DNA from: JAAFIP01 sp043721235
Lineage (GTDB): Bacteria > Pseudomonadota > Gammaproteobacteria > Burkholderiales > Burkholderiaceae_C
Length of the DNA: 47,647 bases
NCBI GenBank assembly: GCA_043721235.1
Contig: JAYSRE010000007.1
Span: forward strand, 1 to 47,647
Direction of reading: 5' to 3'
Shown here piece by piece: positions 33,252 through 41,059 of the stretch (position 1 is its first letter; every line of letters starts with the position of its first letter). The notes under the pieces are model-generated. The model ran no database searches and was not told where the DNA came from. It was given only the letters and a program-made list of their open reading frames with translations. Made by a program: the position numbers and the translations under genes.

Positions 33252-35951
33252 ATGGGCAGCGAAGACCGGGATTATGGGCGCTCAATGCTACCTGCTTTGC
33301 TGCGCACCTTCTCTTGGCAAGAGGTGCTGCACCACCCGTGGCGCAACGGGGCGGCGGTGGTGGCGATCATGCTGGGCGTAGCGCTGGCATTCGCCGTGCA
33401 TTTAATCAATGCCAGTGCGCTGGCCGAGTTTTCCAGTGCCGTACGCTCGGTCAATGGCCAGCCTGACCTGGAGCTGCGTGCCGTCAGTGGTAATTTGGAA
33501 GAAACCCTGTATGGGCGCACCGCTGAGCACCCCAGTGTGGCTGTAGCCAGCCCAGTGCTAGAGGTAAGCACCTATGCGCTGGACGCTGCTGGCAGCAAGC
33601 AGGCCATTAAAGTGCTTGGCTTGGATGCCTTGGTTGCTGCCCGCGTGTCGCCGGCTTTGCTGCCCATGCCAACCCATAGCCCGCCTGAAGGCAGCAACCA
33701 AAGTAGCGACGCAAGCAACAACGAAAGTGGTGCGCGCTTCACCCTGTTTTCTGCCAGCGCGGTCTACCTCAATGCAGCGGCCAGCAAGCTCCAAAGCTTG
33801 CCTGTGCAAGGCACACCTAAGCCTGCTACTTTGAATGTCATGACCGGCCTTCGCACGGCGCAGCTGGGCGTAGCTGGCACAGTGGCCGCTGGCGGCGGCG
33901 CGCTGGCGGTGATGGACATTGCTGCGGTGCAAGACCTGTTTGGCCTGCAAGGGCAAATCACCCGCATAGACCTGCGCTTGGCCCTCGGGGCAGACAAAGC
34001 AGCCGTGCTGCGCGACTTGGCCCTGCCCGCTAACGTTCAGGCCCAGGCTGCGGACGACGCTGAACAGCGCATAGGCAATTTGTCGCGCGCGTACCGGGTC
34101 AATATGACGGTGCTGGCGCTGGTGGCGCTCTTTACGGGAGCGTTTTTGGTGTTCTCGGTGCTGTCGCTGAGCGTGGCCAAACGGGCCCAACAAATGGCCT
34201 TGCTGGGCGTGCTGGGGCTGACAGCCCAGCAGCGTTTGCAACTGGTGCTGGCAGAAGCTGCCGTGCTAGGCATGGTAGGCAGCGCGCTGGGTATTGCACT
34301 GGGCACAGCGCTGGCGGCACTGGCTTTGCGCCTGTTGGGCGGTGACTTGGGTGGTGGTTATTTTGCGGGTGCTGCCCCGTCGCTGCAATGGGGCCCGCTG
34401 GCAGCGCTGGTGTATGGCGCGCTGGGTGTGGCCGCGGCCTTGGTAGGCGCGTGGTGGCCTGCAAGGGCGGCGCAGGCGTTGCCGCTGGCGCAAACACTTA
34501 AGGGCTTGGGCACGCCAGTGCAGCGCGGCAAGGGCGTTGTAGTTGCTTCTTTTTTAGTAGCTACGGGTGCAGCATTTACTTGGGTACCCCCCATATTTGG
34601 CATTGCATTGGGGGCGTATGTGGCGATTGGTTTGCTGCTGGTGGGCGGCATTGGCTTGCTGCCGCCGCTGGTGGCCCTGGCCTATGACCGCATAGCCCCT
34701 GTGGTGGCTACACGCGCTCTGCCCATGCTGGCCATCGAGCGCGCGCGCCGTGTGCGCGAGACGGCCGCAGTGGCCGTAAGCGGCGTGGTGGCGGCCCTGA
34801 GCTTGGCTGTAGCGCTTACCGTGATGGTGGCCAGTTTTCGCAGCTCGGTCATGCAGTGGCTCGACGTGGTGCTGCCCGCGCCGCTGTATGTGCGCACGGC
34901 CAGCAGCAGCGCTGCGGCGCAAGTGGTTAATTTTTCGCCTGCACAGGTGCAAGCCATCAGCGCGCTGCCCGGTGTGGCCCGTGTTAACGGTCTGCGCACG
35001 CTGCCGCTGCAACTAGACCCCGCCCAGCCCAGCGTGATGCTGGTAGCCCGCCTGCTGGACAACCCCGCCCAAGACTTGCCCATGGTAGGCGACCTGGCCG
35101 CGCCTGCCAGTGATGTACCCGCAAATGCCATACCCCTGTATGTGAGCGAGGCCATGGTAGACCTCTACAACGCCCAAAAGGGCCATATTTTTAAGCAATA
35201 TATGCCTCTGGCCCAAGGAAATGCTACAGGATCAGCTACTAAATTAATAGTAAACCCACCCTACTATATTGCAGGTGTGTGGCGCGACTACGCCCGCCAG
35301 TTTGGCACCATTGCCATCGACCAGCGCGCCTATGCGCGCATTACCGGCGACGCGCAGGTCAATGACCTTGCGGTGTGGCCGCAAGACGGCGCAGACGCAG
35401 GCGCGCTGCAAAGCACGATTCGCAGCTATATTGGCAGCCAGTTTGTTGCCCCAGCCAATGGCGTGGCGGTAGATGCATCCAAGCTGGTGGAGTTTGCCAG
35501 CGCTGACGAGATACGCAGCCTGTCGCTGCAAATTTTTGACCGCAGCTTTGCTGTCACCTACTGGCTGCAGGCGGTGGCAATTGCGATTGGGCTGTTTGGC
35601 GTGGCGGCAAGTTTTAGCGCGCAGGTACTGGCGCGGCGCAAAGAGTTTGGCCTGTTAGCGCACTTAGGCCTTACGCGCAGGCAGATTTTGCAGGTGGTGG
35701 CTTTTGAGGGTGCCGCTTGGACAGCCATAGGCTCTGTGGCGGGCTGCGCACTGGGCTTGGTGGTCTCTGCCATCTTGGTGCATGTGGTCAACCCGCAAAG
35801 CTTCCATTGGACGATGGATTTAACCGTACCCTGGCTGCGCTTGGCGCTCTTGTGTTTGGCAGTTGTTGCCGCAGGCACAGCCACCGCGTGGCTGGCGGGC
35901 CGCGCAGCGGCAGGCCAAGACGCGGTGCTGGCGGTGAAGGAGGATTGGTAA
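33252..35951 (+). CDS. FtsX-like ABC transporter permease (two FtsX domains)
   Basis: This 899-aa protein has an N-terminal membrane segment (AAVVAIMLGVALAFAVHLIN) and a large periplasmic domain. Three-helix FtsX modules follow at about residues 275-400 and 780-895, with further segments around 430-560. It fits the large ABC permeases that extract or move lipids or lipoproteins with a LolD-type ATPase. An interspersed repeat (35200-35253) is read in frame as PLAQGNATGSATKLIVN in the second periplasmic domain. ATG 33285 is an alternative start. Its TAA overlaps the next ATG by one base (TAATG), implying coupling with the AttH-like gene. Confidence 0.9.
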   Translation: MGSEDRDYGRSMLPALLRTFSWQEVLHHPWRNGAAVVAIMLGVALAFAVHLINASALAEFSSAVRSVNGQPDLELRAVSGNLEETLYGRTAEHPSVAVASPVLEVSTYALDAAGSKQAIKVLGLDALVAARVSPALLPMPTHSPPEGSNQSSDASNNESGARFTLFSASAVYLNAAASKLQSLPVQGTPKPATLNVMTGLRTAQLGVAGTVAAGGGALAVMDIAAVQDLFGLQGQITRIDLRLALGADKAAVLRDLALPANVQAQAADDAEQRIGNLSRAYRVNMTVLALVALFTGAFLVFSVLSLSVAKRAQQMALLGVLGLTAQQRLQLVLAEAAVLGMVGSALGIALGTALAALALRLLGGDLGGGYFAGAAPSLQWGPLAALVYGALGVAAALVGAWWPARAAQALPLAQTLKGLGTPVQRGKGVVVASFLVATGAAFTWVPPIFGIALGAYVAIGLLLVGGIGLLPPLVALAYDRIAPVVATRALPMLAIERARRVRETAAVAVSGVVAALSLAVALTVMVASFRSSVMQWLDVVLPAPLYVRTASSSAAAQVVNFSPAQVQAISALPGVARVNGLRTLPLQLDPAQPSVMLVARLLDNPAQDLPMVGDLAAPASDVPANAIPLYVSEAMVDLYNAQKGHIFKQYMPLAQGNATGSATKLIVNPPYYIAGVWRDYARQFGTIAIDQRAYARITGDAQVNDLAVWPQDGADAGALQSTIRSYIGSQFVAPANGVAVDASKLVEFASADEIRSLSLQIFDRSFAVTYWLQAVAIAIGLFGVAASFSAQVLARRKEFGLLAHLGLTRRQILQVVAFEGAAWTAIGSVAGCALGLVVSAILVHVVNPQSFHWTMDLTVPWLRLALLCLAVVAAGTATAWLAGRAAAGQDAVLAVKEDW
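35200..35253 (+). repeat. Interspersed repeat copy H (inside the ABC permease)
   Basis: Core at 35211-35225, preceded by G instead of C, spacer ACAGGATC, then AGCTACTAAATTAATAGTA. Read in frame as PLAQGNATGSATKLIV. Confidence 0.9.
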
Positions 35952-37075
35952 TGGCCCATGCCCTGTCCAAGCGCGCCTTCACCCAGCTAGGCTTGGCCGC
36001 TGGCGCTGCAGCGCTCCTGCCCAACGCCCACGCCCTGCCCGAGCGCACCCTGGTTTTCCCGCGCGACCACGGCGCCCACCCTGATTTTCGTACTGAGTGG
36101 TGGTACATCACGGGGCACGCCACAAGCTCTGCAGGCCGCGAGTTTGGTTTTCAGGTCACTTTCTTCCGCTCCCGCGTCGAGGCCACGCAAGGCATGCAAT
36201 CCCAATTCGCCGCCAAGCAGCTAATTTTTGCCCACTGCGCAGTGACAGATGTGCAAGGCAAAAAGCTCTGGCACGACCAGCGCATTGCACGCGAAGGCTT
36301 TGGCATCGCGCAAGCCAGCGCACAAGATACCGATATCAAACTGCGCAATTGGACGCTAAAGCGCACAGCGCAGCCCGAGCCAGCTAGCGCGCAAGCCTCC
36401 ACAGCGCCTGCGCCGGGGTACCAAGCCCGCATTGCAGCCCAAGATTTCACACTGGATTTATCGTTTACCGAAACCCAACCCTTGCTACTGCAAGGCAAGC
36501 AGGGCCTGTCCCGCAAGGGCCCTGATGAGAAGCAAGCCAGCTACTACTACAGCAAACCCCAGTTGCAGGCAGGAGGACACATCACACTGGGTGGCCAGCG
36601 GCTGGCTGTTAAAGGCAGCGCCTGGCTAGACCACGAATGGAGCCAGGAGCTGCTACACCCCGAGGCCGTAGGCTGGGACTGGATTGGCATCAACCTGTTT
36701 GATGGCAGCGCGTTGACCGCCTTCCAGCTGCGCCGCAAAGACGGCAGTGCGCTGTGGACGGGCGGCTCGTTTCGCGCTACCAGCAGCAGCGGCTTGCAAA
36801 CCTTTATCGCCCAACCCAAAGAGGTCGCTTTTCAGGCACTCAAAGGCTGGACCAGCCCCACCACAGGGGCCAAATACCCCACCGAGTGGCTGGTACGCAC
36901 ACCCGCCGATTACTACACCGTCAAAGCCGTTATCTCAGCCCAAGAGCTCGACAGCCGCAATTCCACCGGCACAGTGTATTGGGAAGGGCTGAGCGACCTG
37001 TTTGACAGTAACAACAAATACGTAGGGCGCGGGTATTTGGAGATGACGGGGTATGCGGGGGCGCTGCGGATTTAA
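35951..37075 (+). CDS. AttH-like / carotenoid 1,2-hydratase-family lipocalin-type protein
   Basis: This 374-aa protein has a signal-like N-terminus (FTQLGLAAGAAALLPNAHA). The AttH/CrtC domain is seen in DFRTEWWYITGHATS (about residues 41-55), FGFQVTFFRSRVE, GSAWLDHEWSQELL and WDWIGINLFDGSALTAFQLR. AttH-like proteins are double-lipocalin fold proteins commonly encoded next to FtsX-type ABC permeases. Most are not carotenoid enzymes, and no carotenoid genes are here. It is probably periplasmic and a substrate-binding partner of the transporter. The start overlaps the permease stop by one base. Confidence 0.85.
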   Translation: MAHALSKRAFTQLGLAAGAAALLPNAHALPERTLVFPRDHGAHPDFRTEWWYITGHATSSAGREFGFQVTFFRSRVEATQGMQSQFAAKQLIFAHCAVTDVQGKKLWHDQRIAREGFGIAQASAQDTDIKLRNWTLKRTAQPEPASAQASTAPAPGYQARIAAQDFTLDLSFTETQPLLLQGKQGLSRKGPDEKQASYYYSKPQLQAGGHITLGGQRLAVKGSAWLDHEWSQELLHPEAVGWDWIGINLFDGSALTAFQLRRKDGSALWTGGSFRATSSSGLQTFIAQPKEVAFQALKGWTSPTTGAKYPTEWLVRTPADYYTVKAVISAQELDSRNSTGTVYWEGLSDLFDSNNKYVGRGYLEMTGYAGALRI

Positions 37076-37228
37076 TGCGTTCCGGTGAAATCTGACATGG
37101 CTTACCTGCACACTGCGTCAATGCGTTCGCCTGCAACACAACCCCTACCTCGGTAGGGTATGCGCTGCAGTATGCAGTCCTTACTATTGACGGTTAGATT
37201 CCAACAGACAAATTTCAAAGGACCCACG

Positions 37229-38182
37229 ATGAATACAAAAATCTCTGCCAGCTTGCTGCTCGCATTTGCTTTGGTGGCTTGCGGAGGCGGCGGTGGTGGC
37301 AGTGCTGAGCCCCCTGCTGCCAACCCACCCGCGAACCCGCCTGCAAATCCCCCAGCTAACCCACCAAGCAATCCCCCTAGCGCAAGCACCACACCCAGCT
37401 ATGAAAGCCAGGTCATAACAGCCTCACGCACAGATTTTTTAGCGCAGCTCAATGCCCAAGGTGCCAAGGGCTTTAATTACTTTGGCCCCAACGTGTTGGG
37501 CGGCGCTGGCTTTAACCTGTACGCTAAAGACAGCAGCACAACGTTCACTTACGAAATTTTGGACAATGCCACTACACCAGCCACATTCCTAGCCCAGCTC
37601 AATGCCCAAGGTGCCAAGGGTTTTGACTTTTACGGCCCCGACACGGTAGGTACTGTGTACTTCAAAGAAAGCACTGCCTCGAACAAGACTTTCGAGGTGC
37701 TGGCCGCACCAACCATGGCCGTCAACTTTCTAGCCCAAGCCAACGCCCAGGGCGACAAAGGGTTTCTGTATGCTGGGCCCTATACTTTTGGCAGCATTTA
37801 CAGCAAGTCTGCCAGTGGCAGTGCCAAATACAGCTACCGTTTGGGCGCAGAAGTAGCCACGCACGACGCACTCATTGCGCAGGCCAACGCGCAAGGGCTT
37901 GAGGGTTACAAATTTGGAGGGTTAGAGGTCTTTAGCGGCGACGGTGCCATCGGCGGATTCCGTAATGTGTATGTCAAAGACACCACGCAAACTTCCAGAT
38001 TTGAATGGAAAACCACCGCCGCAGCCACCAGCCCAGCCAGCCTGGTTACCCAAGCCAATACAGAAGGCGCGGCAGGCAATGTGTATTGGTTCAGCGTCAT
38101 CATAGGCAGTGCCACAAGGGAACTGTATTTCAAGCCCAGCAGTTGCACAGGCGTGCTGTGCAGAGGTACCAGCCCATTGTAG
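37229..38182 (+). CDS. Lipoprotein with five tandem DUF4177-like repeats
   Basis: This 317-aa protein has a lipoprotein signal (LLLAFALVACGGGGGG, Cys at about residue 17) and a Pro/Asn-rich linker (PPANPPANPP repeats, about 29-50). Five units of about 45-60 residues follow, each opening with a motif like FLAQLNAQGAKGF-x-Y-x-GP and closing with a Y-x-K strand. Units start at about residues 67, 119, 164, 210 and 268. The L-N-x-x-G-x-x-G-(F/W) then (Y/F)-x-K pattern resembles DUF4177. Function is unknown; it is probably a surface or outer-membrane protein. GG-rich AAAGGA before ATG 37229 supports the start. It lies 153 bp after the AttH-like gene. Confidence 0.75.
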   Translation: MNTKISASLLLAFALVACGGGGGGSAEPPAANPPANPPANPPANPPSNPPSASTTPSYESQVITASRTDFLAQLNAQGAKGFNYFGPNVLGGAGFNLYAKDSSTTFTYEILDNATTPATFLAQLNAQGAKGFDFYGPDTVGTVYFKESTASNKTFEVLAAPTMAVNFLAQANAQGDKGFLYAGPYTFGSIYSKSASGSAKYSYRLGAEVATHDALIAQANAQGLEGYKFGGLEVFSGDGAIGGFRNVYVKDTTQTSRFEWKTTAAATSPASLVTQANTEGAAGNVYWFSVIIGSATRELYFKPSSCTGVLCRGTSPL

Positions 38183-38284
38183 GGGCTATTGCGGCACCCC
38201 CCAACCCCCCCCAACCCCTCATAACGGCTACATTCACTGCTGCGCTACACGATGTGTGCGCCGCAACGTAGCCCTTTTTCAAAC

Positions 38285-39082
38285 TCAAACCCAAGCCTTC
38301 AAATACTCATCCCAATGCGCCTCGGTGGGCGCCAGGTTGCCCAGCGTTTCCTTCACATACTCGATCTCTTGGTCGTACTCAGCCTCGGTAAAACCACCGC
38401 GCATTTTTTGAAACCGTGCGTAGACCAGGTAGGTGTTCATCACGTCGGTTTCGCAGTAGCGGCGAATGTCATCAGTTTTGCCATGAAGGTACTGCGCAAA
38501 TACCTGGCTACCGTCCATGCCCAGTTTGCCCGGAAAGCCGCACAGCTTGGCCATGGCATCTAAGGGGGCGTTATTTTTGGGCTGGTACATGGCCAGCAGG
38601 TCCATCAAGTCCAAATGGCGCATGTGGTAGCGGCTGATGTAGTTGTTGTACTTGAACTCTTTGTCGCCGTAGTTGCCGCCGTCGCCCAAGTCCCAGTATT
38701 TGTCGGCCACTACGCCGTGTTTAAGGCCTCGGTAGTGCAGCACGGGCAGATCAAAGCCTCCGCCGTTCCAGCTGACCAGCTGGGGCACGTGTTTTTCTAT
38801 GATGTTGAAAAACTGCTGGATGATTTTGCCTTCGGACTTGTCATCTTTGTCCACCAGCGAATGGATTTTGAGACCATCGGCATTGCGAAAAACGGCGCTG
38901 ATGCACAAGATACGCTGCAAATGCAGCGGCATGAAGTCTGACTTGCCCTCTAGCTTGCGCTCTGCGACCCATTGGTTATAGACCTCTGCGTGGGACAGCT
39001 CGGGCGGCGCGTTGCGCAGTGCGCGCAGGCCCACCACGTCAGGAATGGACTCAATATCAAACACCAGCACAGGCCAAGTCAT
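38285..39082 (-). CDS. Predicted 3'-5' exonuclease, DNA polymerase B exonuclease-like
   Basis: This 265-aa protein fits the PolB-type 3'-5' exonuclease family. LVFDIESIPDVVGLRAL (residues ~6-22) holds the DEDD-type D-x-E metal ligands, SWNGGGFDLPVLHYRGLKHG (about 98-117) the second Asp, and YCETDVMNTYLVYARF (about 208-223) the third acidic motif. It should trim DNA or RNA 3' ends. The gene starts 10 bp after the nlpD stop, on the same strand, so it occupies the place where rpoS normally follows nlpD. Confidence 0.85.
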   Translation of the reverse strand: MTWPVLVFDIESIPDVVGLRALRNAPPELSHAEVYNQWVAERKLEGKSDFMPLHLQRILCISAVFRNADGLKIHSLVDKDDKSEGKIIQQFFNIIEKHVPQLVSWNGGGFDLPVLHYRGLKHGVVADKYWDLGDGGNYGDKEFKYNNYISRYHMRHLDLMDLLAMYQPKNNAPLDAMAKLCGFPGKLGMDGSQVFAQYLHGKTDDIRRYCETDVMNTYLVYARFQKMRGGFTEAEYDQEIEYVKETLGNLAPTEAHWDEYLKAWV

Positions 39083-39092
39083 GGCAACAACC

Positions 39093-40133
39093 TTAGCGTG
39101 CGGGCAGGTAACGTGCGGGGTCTACAGGCTTGCCTTGGCGGCGAATTTCAAAATGCAGTTTGACTCGATCGGCATCGCTTTGGCCTACTTCGGCAATTTT
39201 CTGGCCCTTGCGCACGGCCTGGTCTTCTTTGACCAGCAGGGTTTGGTTATGGGCATAGGCAGTCAGGTAAGTGTTATTGTGTTTCAAAATAATTAGATTA
39301 CCGTAGCCACGCAAGCCTGCGCCAGCGTACACCACGCGGCCGTCACCAGCGGCCAATACCGGGTCGCCCAGCTTGCCTGCAATGTCCAGGCCTTTGTTTT
39401 TCACTTCATCAAAGCCGGCAATCACGCTGCCTGCGCTAGGCCAGATCCAAGCCACATCGTCGTCGCCTGCGGAGGCTGCGCTTTGGGGCGGTGCGGGCGC
39501 AACAGGTGCGGCAGCTACTGGGGCAGCAGTTGCAGGGGCAGAGGCTGCAGACGCTGCAGACGTAGGGGCGGACACTGCAGGCACTGCAGCGGTGCGGGTG
39601 CCTGCAGGCGGCAGTGTAGTAGCCACCACGGGTGCTGGGCTGGTGACAGGGCGGGCGCCTGTAGTGTCTGCACCAGCAGCTGGCGCTGCAGCGGGCAAAC
39701 TAGGTGAAGCGGCAGGCAGCACAACAGAGGCAATGGCCCCAGGCGGTATCACCCGCAGCACTTGGCCTACTTCAATGATGTTGGGGTTGTCCAAGCCGTT
39801 CCAGCGGGTCACATCGCGCCAGTTTTGGCCGCTGTCTAGGCCGATGCGAATCATGGTGTCGCCAGGTTTGACGGTGTAATAGCCCGGTTTGCCTGCGTTT
39901 TCAATGCCAGGCAAGGGCTTGGGCGGGGCTAAAGTGGCGCTGGTGACGGGCACTGTACTAGTTGGCAGGTTTGCAGTGGCCGTGCCTGTAGATACACTGG
40001 CATTGCGGTCTTCAACCGGTGCGCGGCTAAGGACGGTGCCCCGACTGCCGCAACCTGTTAGCACCACACTGGTAACTATGGTGGCCCAGATTAAAACTGT
40101 TTTTAACCCTGCCGTATATCGCTGCTGTGTCAT
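39093..40133 (-). CDS. nlpD: NlpD-like LysM/M23 lipoprotein (amidase activator)
   Basis: This 346-aa lipoprotein (lipobox VVLTGCGSRG, Cys at about residue 28) has a LysM domain, YYTVKPGDTMIRIGL then WNGLDNPNIIEVGQVLRV (about residues 84-129). A long Ala/Pro-rich linker leads to a C-terminal LytM/M23 domain (IWPSAGSVIAGFDEVKNKGL onward). The metal ligands look degenerate: the usual H-x-G-x-D reads KNKGLD and the H-x-H reads KLHFEIR. This matches NlpD/EnvC-type activators, which switch on amidases rather than cleave. The AmiC partner is encoded at 22437. Order surE-pcm-nlpD is canonical. Confidence 0.9.
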   Translation of the reverse strand: MTQQRYTAGLKTVLIWATIVTSVVLTGCGSRGTVLSRAPVEDRNASVSTGTATANLPTSTVPVTSATLAPPKPLPGIENAGKPGYYTVKPGDTMIRIGLDSGQNWRDVTRWNGLDNPNIIEVGQVLRVIPPGAIASVVLPAASPSLPAAAPAAGADTTGARPVTSPAPVVATTLPPAGTRTAAVPAVSAPTSAASAASAPATAAPVAAAPVAPAPPQSAASAGDDDVAWIWPSAGSVIAGFDEVKNKGLDIAGKLGDPVLAAGDGRVVYAGAGLRGYGNLIILKHNNTYLTAYAHNQTLLVKEDQAVRKGQKIAEVGQSDADRVKLHFEIRRQGKPVDPARYLPAR

Positions 40134-40177
40134 TCAACCCCCGTTTTGACCGCCCACACCACTGTGGCTCGCCATGT

Positions 40178-41059
40178 TTACATTACACCTGATTTTAATG
40201 GCACAAAGTGCACTGCTTCCAGCACTGTTTGTGTTACGCCTTGTTGCGTTTTGTCCACTACCACCAAAGCTTGCGCGCCGGCGGCGGTCACCATCGGGGC
40301 CACAATGCGGCCGCCTAGCGCCAGTTGGGCAATCCAGGCAGGCGGAATCGACGCGCCGCCCGCTGCAGCAATGATGCCTACATAAGGCGCGCCCTGCGCG
40401 TAGCCCAGCATGCCATCGCCCAGCAGCAGGTGCAGGTGGGCAATTTTGTAAGGGCGCAAATTCTCCCGCGCCTTGTCGTGCAGGCCGCGCAGGCGTTCTA
40501 TGCTGTAGACCTCGCTGCACAGTTGGGCCAGCACGGCGGCTTGGTAGCCGCAGCCGGTGCCTATTTCTAACACCCGGCCAGCATCTAATACCCGGCCCGC
40601 CTCTGGCACCCTGCCCGCCTGCAGGGGCGCACTGCCCGACAAGGCGGCTCCGCGCCTCAGCAGCTCAATCATCCGTGCTACCACGTTGGGCTTGGAGATG
40701 GTTTGGCCCAGGCCAATCGGCAAGCTGGTGTCCTCATAAGCCTGGCCTACCAGCGCAGTATCTACAAAGCGGTGGCGCTCTACCGTGCGCATGGCGTGCA
40801 GCAAAGCCGCATCGCTGATGCCCTGCGCCGCCAGCTTGTCCACCATGCGGTTACGCACTGCGCCAGACGCCAGGCCAATGTCTAAGCTTGCTGCGGCGGC
40901 CGGAGCTTGGGCTGCATTTTTTATGCCTTTAGTGTCTACCGCCCAAGGAAATGCTGGGCGGATAGCTATGTTTTTAGGAGTATTTTGTGTGGTTTTCAGT
41001 GCGAATTTCAGCGCAGTGGTTGTGGCTGATAACTTGGCTGGAAAGCTGGGTCGGCTCAT
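40178..41059 (-). CDS. pcm: Protein-L-isoaspartate O-methyltransferase
   Basis: Pcm methylates isoaspartyl residues with SAM to start repair of aged proteins. The core is clear: VERHRFVDTALVGQAYEDTS, then LPIGLGQTISKPNVVARMIE (PCMT signature), motif I VLEIGTGCGYQAAVL and APYVGIIAAAG. At 293 aa it is about 85 residues longer than the usual ~210. An N-terminal extension contains an interspersed repeat read antisense (IAIRPAFPWAVDT, 40930-40985), and an 18-bp tandem (40568-40621) gives three AGRV units before motif I. ATG 41059 overlaps the surE stop by 4 bp. Confidence 0.93.
   Translation of the reverse strand: MSRPSFPAKLSATTTALKFALKTTQNTPKNIAIRPAFPWAVDTKGIKNAAQAPAAAASLDIGLASGAVRNRMVDKLAAQGISDAALLHAMRTVERHRFVDTALVGQAYEDTSLPIGLGQTISKPNVVARMIELLRRGAALSGSAPLQAGRVPEAGRVLDAGRVLEIGTGCGYQAAVLAQLCSEVYSIERLRGLHDKARENLRPYKIAHLHLLLGDGMLGYAQGAPYVGIIAAAGGASIPPAWIAQLALGGRIVAPMVTAAGAQALVVVDKTQQGVTQTVLEAVHFVPLKSGVM
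40568..40621 (-). repeat. 18-bp tandem repeat in pcm (three units)
   Basis: Three similar 18-bp units (40568-40585, 40586-40603, 40604-40621) encode the sixfold residue pattern xxAGRV repeated before the SAM-binding motif I. It is an in-frame duplication within a housekeeping enzyme. Confidence 0.85.
40930..40985 (+). repeat. Interspersed repeat copy I (inside pcm)
   Basis: Core at 40941-40955, spacer GGGCGGAT, then AGCTATGTTTTTAGGAGTA. It is read antisense in pcm as IAIRPAFPWAVDT, in the N-terminal extension. Confidence 0.9.

Noticed and set aside
35951..37075. Carotenoid hydratase as a real function for the AttH-like gene
   Set aside because: No carotenoid synthesis gene is nearby; the ABC context fits AttH-type proteins better.
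871..40985. Reading the nine interspersed copies as a CRISPR array or as a riboswitch
   Set aside because: Spacing is kilobases rather than 30-40 bp, and copies lie in coding frames and in both orientations with no common downstream gene.
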